From: Rhizodiscina lignyota
Taxonomy: Eukaryota > Ascomycota > Dothideomycetes > Aulographales > Rhizodiscinaceae
Assembly (NCBI GenBank): GCA_010015805.1
Contig: ML978142.1
Coordinates: 124,001 to 188,000 of the forward strand
Reading direction: 5' to 3'
Length of the DNA stretch: 64,000 nt
The position numbers were made by a program, and so were the translations under genes. The notes under the pieces are model-generated. The model worked only from the letters and a program-made list of their open reading frames with translations, ran no database searches and was not told where the DNA came from. Numbering within the stretch: the stretch's first letter is position 1; each line of letters starts with the position of its first letter. Shown here one piece after another: positions 46,368 through 58,437 of this stretch.

Positions 46368-47176
46368 TGCTGCTCAATCGGTTTATTCACCTCTCTTTAC
46401 GAGCTGTTGGGTTCAACGAATATGCCGCTCATCGCAGGTGATACGCGCGGGCGTCCTTCGAAGGATGTGGATATTCCGAAACAGAGGTCGTATTATAGAA
46501 CTTTGTGCTCATGGCCAGTTCTAAACTCCTCAGTCACCGCGCCTCACTAAGCGTTGTCCAATTCTTTCAACCCATACATATGGCGCTCTTTGAGCCTGAG
46601 TGGCTTGTGGTAGTGGCGATATTGCTGCTCGCCACAGAGAGTGATTTCAGTGACATTCTGATATGTCTTTGCTTCTTATCATTTTCACATGATGTGTCAG
46701 TCAACATAACCATAACTGCAACCCCCACCCTAAACGAATTAGCGTCTTGACATGTATTCGGATATGGGCCACACAATGGTTATACGTACCAGCAATCATT
46801 GGTAGAGTCCAGAAAGCAATTTCTAACACTCTTCAGTCATAATAAAGTGAATTTTCTCGTTCGTTTCGTTGACTGCTTTTGCCCTCCATGTAGATGGTAT
46901 GGGAGACGAGCGGCCGATGTGCCTGTTTGGTCTATCGGTGCAGCAATGCACTTCCTAATTCTGCGTAATAGATTAGCTCTTGCGCTGATGATTGCAAGGA
47001 CATCACTTACTATGAACATCCTTTGTGGTGGTATGGTTAAACTTCCGAAGTGGCGCGCGTTGCTCCGTTGACGACGGAGAATCTCGGCAGACACAGATGC
47101 TGTTGTGGATGAGTAGAATGCAAGGCAAACACAAGTGGCCAATCCAAAAAGTGGTATTGGTCAATCGATCTTGCTC
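46368..47176. other. Gap between hydrolase and transposase
   Basis: About 0.8 kb with no gene recognised. Part may belong to the transposon that encodes the transposase at 47.2-48.2 kb, but no terminal inverted repeat was found. Confidence 0.35.
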
Positions 47177-48233
47177 TCAGCACTTGATGTGCGCATTTCG
47201 GAAGGCCTGAGTCAGAGGTTTGCTTCCCAGCTGCTCAATTGCCCAGCGCAAAAAGGTGTCGAAGTTTGTACGCTCGGTCATCCCCCATCTGTGGCGCACG
47301 AAGTGTTTCAACTCGGCAAGAAATTCTTCATTTGGGTTGAAGTCGGGTGAGACGGGAGGGATGAAGACCAGAAAACATCCGGCGTCTTTGATCAGCTGTG
47401 CAACGCGCTCGCCGGTATGTATAGATGTCATGTCCATCACAATAACAGACTTCTCCGCAGGGAACTTGTTGCACTTTGGCAGGAGCCGATGTTCGAGCCA
47501 GTATTCGAAGCCTTCGACATCTGTCGCGCCATGGTACACCGAAGCTTCCAGCACGCCATTGATGGTTACTGCTGGGAGGACATTCCATTGTTGCTCTGGG
47601 TCTAGAAGCGTGTGCCGCGAGTTGGTGGGATGGCCGTTCTCCGCTCCATTCTCTCCATTCTCATCTGCGTCACTTCGTTGATCTTTCGTCGTCCAATTGG
47701 TGCGCCGGTAGCCAACTTCAGTGTCACAGCTTGATTCGTCTACGAACACCAGTTGGTTCGCCTCGAACTGACGGAGGAAGGTGAGGTAGTATTCGCGAAA
47801 CTCTTGATTCTCGAGCGCTGCAGCTTCTTGGGACTACCCATAAGGATTAGCACGTTTAATATCGAGGAACTGCTTCCCTCACCTCTTTCCTGGACCAATT
47901 GATAGATTTGAGCAGCCTTCCAACCATGTAATACGACACTTCGGACTTGAAAACGTCCTGCAGAAACGATGCCATCTCATCCTGGTACATGGTCGGTTTC
48001 TCCTTCAGCCGCCGAAGCAGCACATCCTTCATCTCATCGCTAATGTGTCCCGGCCGCCCAGGCGGCTTCGGATTCGGCTGAGTCGTGGTGCCCCATTTTC
48101 GCAGCTTGCCCCGAATCGCGGTCACAGAACGTGGGTTGCAGCTCACCAGCTCCGCGATGGTCTTGTTCGAGCGTCCCTCGGCGATGTACTGGACGATCAG
48201 CTCGTGCTGATGGTCTTCCAGCCGAGGAGCCAT
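47177..48233 (-). mobile_element. Tc1/mariner-type DNA transposon, transposase apparently intact
   Basis: IS630/Tc1-mariner transposase (DDE_3 type), 335 residues. An N-terminal helix-turn-helix region (HELIVQYIAEGRSNKTIAEL, then CNPRSVTAIRGKLRKW) is followed by KPPGRPGHIS and a second DNA-binding part. The two open frames join over a 49-nt intron at 47834-47882 with GT-AG ends and a GCTAAT branch site. The catalytic domain has LVFVDESSCD (first Asp), VIVMDMTSIHTG (second Asp) and SPDFNPNEEFLAELKHF (Glu). No stop or frame break is seen, so the copy looks young or still under use. Terminal inverted repeats and TA duplications could not be identified, and no second copy occurs in the window. 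Confidence 0.8.
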
Positions 48234-48782
48234 TGTTCTGATGTGACGGAGGCCTGTTGCATTATCCTTGGGGCTTGCTTGCCGGTGCTGGTTACACGGT
48301 GTATGCGAGGTTCAGGTGAGGTGGTCGAGCATTCTGTCACTTCTGAAGATGTGCCCTGCCGAAGTCCGCGAGCGTCACCTTCGCGTCGACCGCACCTTTC
48401 TCTCGCCCACCGATTTTCCGATGTTCCGTCCATCAGCCTTCTCGTCTATAAGTGTATTCGACGGTTTCTCTCTAACGGGTCTGCGGCCTCGCCCTGTGAA
48501 GCGCAGATGAACGTGTTTGAACGATTCGTAATGCTCTACTGCGAAGAAACCACCCCTGCTTTGGCTCCAGCTCAACACACGCCGACGGCAAGTAAAATGT
48601 TGAATACTCTTTCGCGTTTCTTGTTTAACAATTGTGTGCTTGGTGGGCAGTGACATCGAAATCGATCGCTTGATTGTTTCTTCTTTCCAAATTGCCTCTG
48701 CTTGGATTATACTAGCTAGACGTGTCATTAGATTTTTATCTTGCAATTATCTTGATTGACTAACTTTATAAGGGAATCGATC
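48234..48782. other. Gap between transposase and HET relic
   Basis: No gene recognised; it may contain the left end of the transposon. The last 80 nt before 48780 are A/T-rich. Confidence 0.3.
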
Positions 48783-49550
48783 TTAGAGTACATTGTACGT
48801 CGCAATTGGACGGGGAGCACCGCCTATCTCATCAACTATCCTTCGGAAACAGCCCTCATTAAGGTGGTCTGGACTAACTCTCTGGATCATCTCAAAAGTC
48901 GAGGCTGAGCGTGGCCGTAATGACCAGCATTGGTAAGGGTGCGCTATTAGGAGGTCACCTTTCTTTCTAGCTTGTTGCATATGAAGCACGAGAGGACGCT
49001 CAGACGAATTCCTCGCATTGAAATGCACCACCGGAAATTCGGCATTCAACTCGGCATTCTCAACAGGGTCATGGCTTACTGAACCGACATGAACGCCGGA
49101 TAGTACGAGCGAAACCGGCTCATCCACGTCCTGTTCCTGCCAGAAATCAGAATGCATGTCCGCCAACCTGTTATGATCTGCAGGGTCGTCCCAGAATACC
49201 GGAACCCAGGACGGAAGGGCCAGTGTGGGCGATGCGGCGTGGATATCAGAGTGTCTCTTGGCCACTACCCCAAGACATGGACCTCGCACCTCGTTCATCT
49301 TGATCTTGCACAGCCGCACTAGGACCGCGGACATGCTAAGCTTGTAATCGATTAACATGTACTACTGGCCGGTCCCCTCTCTGTGCGTTGGCGAGCCTGC
49401 GACGGTCGGGAACTGGACTGCGTTGAGCAGCGCAGATATCTTGTCCAAGGGTTCCGTTGCCTGCATGTCGACTTGTAATATCTTATCATATAGATCAAGG
49501 AGGCCGGAAGCTGGGGAACGGTATGAAATTGCTTTGCTCCCAATTCTTTC
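48783..49550 (-). pseudogene. Remnant of a HET-type gene (C-terminal half)
   Basis: On the minus strand an open stretch reads ASGLLDLYDKILQVDMQATE and then PLDKISALLNAV, the region that in HET proteins reads (A/T)DPRDKI.ALL. It continues through LPSWVPVFWDD (the usual PSWVPDW block) to a stop at 48783. The HET domain itself is not found upstream, where all frames are closed between about 49550 and 50000. I take it as the leftover half of a host HET gene; the number of breaks beyond the missing front cannot be judged. Confidence 0.55.
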
Positions 49551-50682
49551 GGCTTGTATTTCCTTTTGGGCACATTCTCAAGTGTCGAATGGATCTTGTT
49601 TGCGACCTTCTCCTGCTACGGCGACGGAGCAAATGCCCCAACAGAGTCTCTGTTGCAACTCGGTGCTTGCGACTACCTTGATTCTCGAAGCATGTCAAAG
49701 TGCAAAGGTATTGAAAGGCAATGAGGAGCCGCAGCATCCAAAATCTCAGTTCAATGCGGCCTGTATGAAATGTGCTGAGAGGCCTTTCAAGCGTTGGCCG
49801 ACAACCTCGTCGCGCTACGTAAAGTATCAAGCCGTCTGTCTGCACAAACGGAACACGAACTGCAAGATTCTCGCTCAATAGGAGTTCTTGATGTCTTTCG
49901 CAATGCTCCGATGCGTCCCTCCGAGACGGGAATGTTCCAGCGAGAAACTTGCAAGAAGTTCATGCATATTTCCCGACATCATACGCAGAGTTCAATCCCA
50001 GTTGGCCCATATCGCGCAATAAGCTAGCTGCGGCTTAAAGTTCCGTTTCGCATGTTCTTCCTGCGCCCCGAATGTCATGTGTTCCAAGACTGCCAGCTTT
50101 GCTGGAGAACTTGGTCACTGAGTTGCAGAACTTGGTGGAGCGAGATCAAGACAGATGCCCTGGCCAGCCCTGGATTATTCACCGAGCCCTAACAAGGCTT
50201 GATTGGATGCGGAAGTGTAGGCAACGCGTACCTACATAAGTCTGTTTCGGCTCCCCGGAGTTTGCGCGTGCCCCTGACGCCCACGTTGGCTTTGCAGAGT
50301 GCCGAGCGGCGAGGCCAGAGGTCAAAGGTGCGCCGCTCCAATCACCTTCACTGCGCGACATTCTTCCCCAGACTTCATGCCGCCTTTCTGGGATGGATTC
50401 AACCTTCTCTGCGCCCAGGTATCCATATGGTATCGCGATTCTCCGCCATGTGTCATGGGTGTCAAAGGTCAGGCCGAATGTCATTGCATGCTGCGAAGCA
50501 TGTCTTTTCCTCTCCTGTATTTCAAATTCTTGTCTTGGGCCGTTTGAGGATTTGAGCATGCCGATTTCCCTATTGTGTTATGTACCGTTCAAACGGTCTT
50601 CGTGACTCCCTACGCAGCTCTGATCCTTCGCTCCTCTTGCCTTTCCCAGTGAGACGTCTCTTGGAGATCAGCATCTCTGGCA
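49551..50682. other. Gap before the rhodopsin-domain gene
   Basis: More than 1 kb without a supported gene. It may contain worn-down upstream parts of the HET remnant and the promoter of the membrane protein gene. Confidence 0.35.
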
Positions 50683-52047
50683 ATGGCGCCAGCGGTCCCG
50701 ACGGACCCAACGACTCTAGCATATCAGGCCAAACATGAAAACGATAACCGTGGCGGCGAATTGGTGGCGATTCTCATTGTTTTGCTCTCGTCATCGGTCG
50801 TCTTCATGGCTCTACGATGCTATGTCCGGATTTGGATCATCAAATCTTTCGCTGCCGATGACTGGCTCGCGCTGGGAACGCTGGTAAGGCTATTGTTTTA
50901 TCAGTGCAGCATGTTGTGGTTTGTGAAGGTTAACAGGACTATCCAGGTGTCATTCGCGATATCCTCCGGCTTCGCTATGTGGGGAGCGCACGAAGGCATG
51001 ATGAGACACATCTGGGCGCTTACTCCAGTGATGCTGATGCATGCGTGGAAGGTGATCGCTGACGCAACGAGATGAGTTTATGTTCTACTGACTTTAAGCA
51101 GGCTTGGTACTTCTTCACAGTCTTCTACGTCGTGTCGATCTTCCTTGTCCGCCTTGCGGTCTGCTTCCTCCTCCTCCGCGTCTGCATCCGAAGATGGCAC
51201 AAGATATTCATCTACTTTGTCATGGGATTGAATGTCCTCTTCAACATCTATTACTTCTTCGTGACCGTCTTTCAATGCATGCCAGTCAACTATCTATGGA
51301 GACAGTTCGACCCAGTCAGCCCGCTGAAAGGACACTGCGTTCCACCAACTGTGAATGGTGACTCTGTCATAGCCTCAACAGCCGTCTCTGTCTTTACGGA
51401 TTGGAGTCTCGGGTTACTGCCCATCTTCATCTTACGTGACCTTCAGATGAATATACGCAAGAAGGCCGCGATTGGCATTCTGCTTAGCCTCGCATCGGTG
51501 TATGTCTCACTTCATTTCACCTAGAGATGTGTCCGTTAATCCCAGAGCAGGATAAGCGTTGCGACTCTTGTCCGCGTACCATTTATCGTCAACCTTGGAA
51601 AGAATGACGACTTCTTCTGTAAGCAATCCAATGTCGCACACGAACGTCAGATTGACTGGCTTTGTACCAGGGAGCTCTCTTGGTCCCGCCGTCTGGTCGT
51701 CTGTGGAACCCGGTCTCGGAATTATTGTGCTCAGCCTTGCCACACTCCGTCCTCTCTTCCAATCCATTTTTGAGTCAGCTTCATCCCTATACCGCCGGAC
51801 CGGAGACTCCAATACCCCCAATGGCTGCTCAAAATATGGCCCTCGCAGCCGCAGTGCTAGCCGCACTCTTAATGAAACGAATCTCCCAAAAGCCAGCGCG
51901 GGGGTGATTGAGCTGCGGCACCTCAGCACACACAACCTGAAGGCACATCAACCTTGGGAAGACGGCTGGCGACAAGCTGCTCCTCGAGGAACAGAGGCCG
52001 GAGCGACAATCTCAAATGATGTGCGCGGTGGCATCGACTTCTCATAG
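50683..52047 (+). CDS. PTH11-like integral membrane protein (fungal rhodopsin domain)
   Basis: Seven-helix fungal membrane protein. Five exons, with introns 50884-50946, 51052-51101, 51500-51550 and 51619-51670, give about 382 residues. Helix 1 is LVAILIVLLSSSVVFMALRC, followed by YVRIWIIKSFAADDWLAL, the family's D-DW signature. Later blocks are YFFTVFYVVSIFLVRLAVCF, FIYFVMGLNVLFNIYYFFVT, FQCMPVNYLWRQFDP and HCVPPTV, and DWSLGLLPIFILRDLQMN. The final membrane part, VWSSVEPGLGIIVLSLATLR, appears only after the last intron is removed. The tail is about 90 residues, polar, probably cytosolic. Members of this family act as putative surface receptors or sit in secondary-metabolite clusters (SAT4-like); role here unknown. 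Confidence 0.88.
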
Positions 52048-52157
52048 GATTCTATATATCGCGCAGATAGCGATACGAGTAACTCAAAGGACGACGACGA
52101 ACAAGCCATACGAAAAACAACCGACGTCAGAATGCATACCGGATATAGCTGAATACG

Positions 52158-53995
52158 TTACAGGCGCGCCCGCTCAGCGTCTCTCACCTTCAGCCCTCGG
52201 CTCTTCCCCTCCCTCTCGCGTGCCTTCAGGACCCGCCTCAGCAGCTTCCCGGTTGGACTCTTTGGGACTTCGTCGGCGAATTCAATCTCCGCGAGCCATT
52301 TGTACCTGACCTTCTTCTCTTTCACGTACGCTAATAATTTTACGCCGAGCTCGTGCTTATCTTTGATGCTCTTCTTTGCGACGACAACCGCCTTTGGTCT
52401 GTGATTGCCTCCATCAGCTCAGCACACACGCTTGGGATCACAGGGCTTACTTCTCTCCGGAGTACATATCTGGGATACCGACAACAGCGCAATCATCAAC
52501 GTCGGGATGTCCCAGTAACAAATCCTCTAGTTCTGCAGGAGGAACTTGCAGCCCCTTTACCTTGATCATCTCCTTAATGCGGTCTTCGATGTGGATCAGC
52601 CCTTCTGCGTCAATATGTCCAACGTCGCCGGTATGCAGATAACCCTCGCTGTCGAAGCTCTCTTTTGTTGCGGCCTCATTGTCCAGGTACCCCATTGCAA
52701 TTTGAGGACCTCTCGCACAGATCTCTCCCGTCTCGCCAACTCCAAGCTCTCTTCCGTCGTCGAGGCTGATGACCTTGGCCGTGGTGTTGGCAACAAGCAT
52801 TCCGCCTGTCGCAGCGTACTTGTAGTCATGGTGCGAGGGAGGATGGCATGAGATGCACGCCGTCGATTCAGTCGCACCGTACCCTTGGCGGAATCCGGTC
52901 CAGGGGAACTTCTGCTGGAGCGCCTTGATTATCTCTGGACTTATTGGCGCGGATCCAGAGGACCAGCGACGAACAACACTAAGATCATACTCGTTCGCAA
53001 CGGGATCACGTACGATTCTGATTAGGATGGGAGGCACGAGGATCAGCTCGCGGATTTTGTGAGAGACGATGGCAGACAACATGGACGGAAGGGTAAACGC
53101 CGGTAGCATGATGGAGAAGCCGTTCATGAGTATCGGGTACGTGCAGAACCGGACAAGACCAGTGATGTGGAACAAGGGCATGACAGCAAGGATTTTGTAC
53201 TGTTCTCCAGGCTCCACAATTTGCAACTGACGGAGTTGGAGACATTGCGAAATCATGTTTAGATGGGATATCATGACCTGGATATATCAGCACATCATCA
53301 ATGATACGATTCAAGAGTACGTACAGCTTTAGGGAAACCAGTTGTGCCGGAAGAGAAGTTCAGGTAGCAGCAAACGTCCTTGCTGGATTTGCCTTTCGGT
53401 ATTGGCCATGGAGCGTTGGGTGTGTAGTGAGTGCCAATGTCGATGAGTTCTTGGATGTTCGTGAAACCCTCGGCTTTTCCTTCGAGCAGAAGGACTCGAT
53501 CACGAGGGAGGCCAGCATTGTCTGCTGCAGCGAGAGCTATTTTCAGTGCCGACGGCAAAGTGATGAGGATCTTTGATTTGGCCGTCTTCAATGCGTGTGT
53601 CATTTCTTCCTCAAGATACGCCGGAGATGCGCCATTGACTCGGCCTCCTGCTCGAACGATGGCCCACATCGCCAGAGGGTACCAGACGGTATTCGTGCTA
53701 AATAAAGAGACCGTGTCTCCCGGTTGGAGTCCATAGTTGCGGATCAGAACGGTGCTGAGTTTGGTAGCCTTCTCTTTTACTTGCGCCCAGTCGAGTCTCT
53801 CTCCAGTGACAGCATTGATATAAGCTCCGAGTGGCTGCGATCCGCGGTTATATAATGGAGACCATTCATTCTCCTCAAATAGCCATTGCCATGTGGTGAG
53901 GTTCTCTGGATCTGTTTGCGGTCAGCGTATTGTGAGCTTTATAGCTCAAGAAACTCACACTGCAGATCAGGATGGGGAGATTTGAACAACACCAT
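52158..53995 (-). CDS. 4-coumarate-CoA-ligase-like acyl-activating enzyme, probable peroxisomal
   Basis: ANL-superfamily AMP-forming ligase that activates a carboxylic acid to its CoA thioester. Four exons give about 560 residues. Motifs are CYLNFSSGTTGFPKAVMISH (P-loop, across an intron), GFRQGYGATEST, YLHTGDVGHIDAEGLIHIED (hinge Asp and RIKEMIKVKG) and SPTGKLLRRVL with the catalytic Lys. The last three residues are ARL, a variant of the PTS1 peroxisomal signal. Fungal 4CL-like proteins of this kind activate aromatic or fatty acids for peroxisomal side-chain shortening; the substrate is not predictable. The HET gene lies divergently to the right and the rhodopsin-domain gene convergently to the left (111 nt between stops). 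Confidence 0.9.
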
Positions 53996-54617
53996 GACTC
54001 CAAAGGAAAGCAGTCTAGTTCTCTACTCTATATAATTGTCGGTCTAGCAAGGGTGGTAATTCGATGTATTTCCCCGTATTTACAATGAAGAGTGTGGAGT
54101 ATTCCATCCCCACAATGTGCCTCGGATATTTCGGCGATGTGCGGTACTTTCGCAGCCACACATTCGGTTATCATTCCGATAATTATACTTTTCCGATTGT
54201 AGATTCAATAGTGAGCGATTTCTCATGAGATTTGAAAGGTCCTATGGTCCTATGGTGGAAGACCAATAATGAGTTTTTAGAGTAGAAGGCAAAGCATTCC
54301 CTCCTCAAATGTGAATGTGTGGTTGTGGCAAAGCATTGGAGTGGCGTATCGTGTGAACCTGCTCATGCAATTGAAATTGCTCAAACGAAAAGAAACAAAC
54401 AAAATTCTTTTATAAATACAGCGTTTGATATGATTCAGAATGCAGGCAGTTCTTCCCCTCTGTTTCAAGTGGCAGTGTTCTGATGTGTGCATGATATGAT
54501 CACGGACATGCTACTGGGTGCCTCGACATCGTATCTTTCATCTTCACATTTACGTTCTTGAGCGCTTTTTTTGTCAACTCAATATCTAGGAAGCGCCTCC
54601 TAGCGCTCCCTCGTAGA
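53996..54617. promoter_or_regulatory. Divergent promoter, ligase / HET gene
   Basis: 622 nt, A/T-rich, with a short CCTATGGT duplication at 54241-54257. No further element recognised. Confidence 0.4.
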
Positions 54618-56717
54618 ATGTCAAGATGTCAAATATGTTTCAATTTGGAAACAGACGAGAAAGGGGTCTTCCCTCCAAATGCGGAGCAGGACCTTTGGAC
54701 GGAACTGCGCGACCTCGAAAGATCAGCGAATTCTGGATGCTCTAGCTGCCAGCTCATCTTCAACGGCATTGCGCATTGCAAACCTGAAATTTTGACGAGA
54801 GATAACGTTACAGTCCGTCAAGGTAGACATTGGATTTATGCAGAGCGCCCGAGGCTTTACATCCGTCTAAGAAACAACGAGCCCGATGATGAGGCTACGT
54901 TGGAGTTTTCCAGCCTCAAGACTCAACGAACACCGTGGCCCGCAATTGGACCCTCTAACCGACTTCACAAGCGGACTACCTGCGAGGACAGTATCGAACA
55001 AGCGCTTGATTGGATCAAGACTTGTCGTGAGTCCCATGTGGCATGCCAAAGACACGGGCCTCCGGGGACGCTTGTGCCTCTACCGTCGAGAATATTGGCA
55101 CTGGGAGAGTTTCAGTCGAACTCGACGTCACCATCGTGCAGGAGCATCTCCCTTAAATTGCACGTCACGAACCCAAATGATCGTGGACTCTACGCTTGTT
55201 TGAGCCATTGCTGGGGAAGCTCGCACAAGACACTCACAACGACAACCGAGACACTCCCCACGCGCCTGGCCGGCATTGAGTGGGAGTCGTTACCACGATT
55301 ATTCCAGCACGCAATCTGGGCTGCCCGAAGACTTGGTTATCGCTATCTCTGGATTGACAGCTTGTGCATTTTACAAGATCGGGACGACAAGTCTGATTGG
55401 AACGGGGAGGCACGCAGGATGGCACAGTATTACAGACTTGCCGATATCACACTTGCAGCCGTTTCCGCTTCCAGCAGCGAAGGCGCATGCATCTTTGATT
55501 ACGAAGGCATTACATCCGAACCAATGGCCGACTTTGAAGTCTCGGCGTTTGGCCAGGATGGTCAGAGACACTCCGTTTTCGTGAGGGACGTCATCAAACA
55601 CCTGGGTCCTCGAGACGACCGCTTCATGTCTGAATTCCCACTTCTCAGTCGCGGATGGGTCTATCAAGAGAGACTGCTGTCTCGGAGAGTCCTCTATTTC
55701 GGCTGTAGAGAGTTCATTTGGGAGTGCTGTAGCGAAAGAGCATGCCAGTGTTGCCAAAAAATTCCCACAGGCCACGAAGGCATCCCTTTCAAGATAGCAC
55801 ACCAGGCAGCATTGGATCACTACGGACATCTCAGAGAGATTGAAAATCCAAATGATGGAGATGATCAGAATTATGCATCCCCCTCTGAGAGGTGGAGAGA
55901 CATGGTGGAAGAATATTCAAGGCTTGACCTGACAAAGTTATCGGACCGGCTACCGGCAATCTCCGGCTGCGCTGATGAGATCTGGGAATCGATGAAAGGA
56001 CGCTAAATTGCAGGAATGCGGTCCGACAGTCTTGTACTCGACTTGCTGTGGGAAGGCGATCCGCGAAGTCTACCCCGGCCGACCAATCTTCTTGCGCCTT
56101 CCTGGTCCTGGGCAGCTGTTGCTGGCTCTATCATTTGGAGCCAACAGCCGCGAGGGCAGGAGAGACGGCAGAGCTTCATAAGGATCCTGAATGACTTCGG
56201 CACAATCATCAATCCACCTTCTTCCTATGAGTGGCCGGAAAGTCTGTGCGTTGCTGGCAGACTTGCACCAGCAACAATCTTTCACGACGACGATAGAGAT
56301 CATCATGAGGATCTGCGGAGAAGCCGATTGAAGCTTGCGGGACCAGATGGAAGCGAGATTGTCGTCACTGAATCGCACTTTACGCCAGACTACGATTTAG
56401 AGGGGGAAGGTCGTTTCCAGGTGCTGAGTGGCGGAACTGTATTCTTGCTCCGAGCTGCTCGCATTCCTGGCATGACCACGACAATGGAGTTTGCTCTAGT
56501 CTTACGGAAGTGTCAGTCAGCACATCAACGTATTGGCATCGCTCGTATACCGCTGGCCTTACCAGAGTTTACGTCAAACGACGGTGAAGTGAGAGATTTA
56601 GGTGATTGTGGTCGTTCTAGTTGGCTATTGGATGTGACGGCCCAACCTCGACTTTCGGCCACCGATGCGGTTTTTGACTGGCACGGGCATCCTGAAGCTG
56701 ACGTGTGGATCGTGTGA
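54618..56717 (+). pseudogene. HET-domain gene (HET-6-like) split by an in-frame stop
   Basis: Two open stretches, 54618-56006 and 56016-56717, are in the same frame and together have the layout of one HET protein of about 700 residues. The first has an N-terminal Cys motif (CQICF..GCSSCQLIF) and the HET domain, LYACLSHCWGSSHKTLTTTT, RYLWIDSLCILQD, YYRLADITLAAVSASSS and SRGWVYQERLLSRRVLYF. The second begins with the usual C-terminal block (SLVLDLLWEGD, then APSWSWAAV). Between them lies one TAA at 56004-56006; no good intron removes it. The front part alone (463 residues) contains the complete HET domain, so a shortened protein may still be made. Start is the first ATG of the frame. Confidence 0.75.
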
Positions 56718-56867
56718 GGTGGGTAGGGTAACCGGAGCAATGTCCAGCAATGCCATTCCATCATCGAGGAAAGACCCATGTGACGAAGAATGCCACAGCG
56801 TTCTAGAACTGGATTGAGCCCCTGTACGTATCCCGTAGTCGGTCTCTGGCCCTCCGACTAGGCTGGC

Positions 56868-58437
56868 TCAAAACAGGAAACCTGAATTGTAAACGTCGAA
56901 ATTCTGTTGTGCATCGAAGAAACCTTCAGATGACATGGGAGTATATTCCAAGCTGGAGGCTGGACATGGCTGTGCTCGGTTATTGTTTGCGCGCACGTTT
57001 GATCCGTCAAGGCTCTCAGATACTTCCGCCGTGGCAATGCGCGGATATGCGACTGGTAACAGTGATTGGGGGATTGAGCCTCTGACGGGGATGTCGCTGT
57101 ACAACTCTGGAAACGGCTGAAAGAAGTCGGAATCCATAGACCAGGCTTTGATGTCGGCAATTCGCTCAAGGAATGACGGCGAGTAATGGTATTGGCTAGT
57201 CAACGTATCGCGCGAGTAACAGTCGCGCAATTCAAAGGGCCAGAGAAACAGACATTTAGACGAGAAGAGCTCCCAAAAAAAGTCTGTGCAGTACTGCTGC
57301 TCTGCAAAGATGAGCCGTTCGCGGAGCCCTGGCCTGCACTCTAATCAGCAGGCAGTCGCGGAGCGCTTGGATAGTGAGGAGGCTTACCATGCGAAGAAAT
57401 CAATTGCATACGAGTGTGCGATCCGCTGCGAAGGTCTATTTCCCTTGGGTCAGGATGTAGTCGATATCAAGAGCGAGGGAACACTACCTTGGAATGTACC
57501 ACGGTGGTAACGCCGCCAACCGCTCAGGGGATGGATCCGCATGGTAACGCAGGAGAAGATGCATGATCTTTAGAGAAGCCAGTCTCAATGGCGGGCTAAA
57601 ATGTCCAAACAGCCACTCGTCAGCGTTTCGAAGCTTCGACCACAATGGTGTTAATTTCCCCTGCGCCTCAACCACCGCCCACCCTTCTGCAACTGCACGG
57701 ACTGGAACATCGTCGGCCAGGGCGTCTTCAACGCGTAGAATCTCTTGCGTGAGCTTGAGTTTATGTCCCATTGCTTGGCTTGCAAGGCCCCAGCAGTCCA
57801 TCGCAGTCTCCCGACCACTGCTGGTCCTTTCAGGGGGGTGACAGCATTCGTAGTCTGGTAAGTAGACATTTGACGAGGCCGACTTTGGAGGAGACACATT
57901 CGATATTAAGGGCGTATTGGCAGACGTCAATCCAAAGTCTACAACCGCTGCAGCGTATCGCGAGCTTCCCTCTGATATGATGGGTTTATTTGCCTCGTGA
58001 AATGATTTGAAATCAGATTCAGGGGATTCGGAAAGCGTATTATCGGGCGTGCAACTTTTGAAGACTGATACCTGGTCCATCTTGGAGTCAATCTCAGCTG
58101 GTACAGATGATGTAGCTGGTGAATCTGGCGTCTGTTTCGGATCGCTGGGACCAGAGAAATGGCCTTGTACCGAGAGTTGGATGCCTTTCAGAGTCTTCAG
58201 AAGGTCGTCTCTTTCTGTGGTCATCTTCTCCAGTTGGGCTACCAGCGCTGCAATTTTACCGCTCGTGTCTTGCTGGGTCGACGCTTCGACGAGACTCTCA
58301 AGTTGCGCAAGCCGTGATCTTTTGCGTTCGCGTGACAGACGCTGAGAGCGTCGATCGATCTCCCGTTTCTTGAGGCGTTTCAACTCGACCTCTTCCATTA
58401 TCCCATCTTCAGCCTTCAGATTCCGCTCTGCTACCAT
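56868..58437 (-). CDS. bZIP transcription factor with DUF3425 domain
   Basis: Three exons give about 490 residues. The basic region is KKREIDRRSQRLSRERKRSR, followed by a leucine-zipper-like coil (LAQLESLVEASTQQD, then IAALVAQLEKMTTERDDLL). After a Ser/Pro-rich linker, the DUF3425 part begins AMDCWGLASQAMGHKLKLTQ and includes WLFGHFSPPLRLASLKIMHL and LRYHADPSPERLAALPPWY. The rest needs two introns near 57430-57480 and 57335-57385 to give SYAIDFFAWPGLRERLIF and FFWELFSSKCLFLWPFELRD. These are lineage-specific fungal regulators, often beside metabolic clusters. Here the neighbours are HET, GMC oxidase and transporter genes. Target unknown. Confidence 0.88.

Noticed and set aside
46368-48780. 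Terminal inverted repeats of the DNA transposon
   Set aside because: Several candidate pairs flanking the transposase were compared, for example near 47150 and 48760, but the matches were too short and gapped to report.
55920-56016. An intron that would remove the stop at 56004 in the HET gene
   Set aside because: TTGCAG at 56010 could end an intron, but the only upstream GT sites would also remove the conserved LPAISG block.
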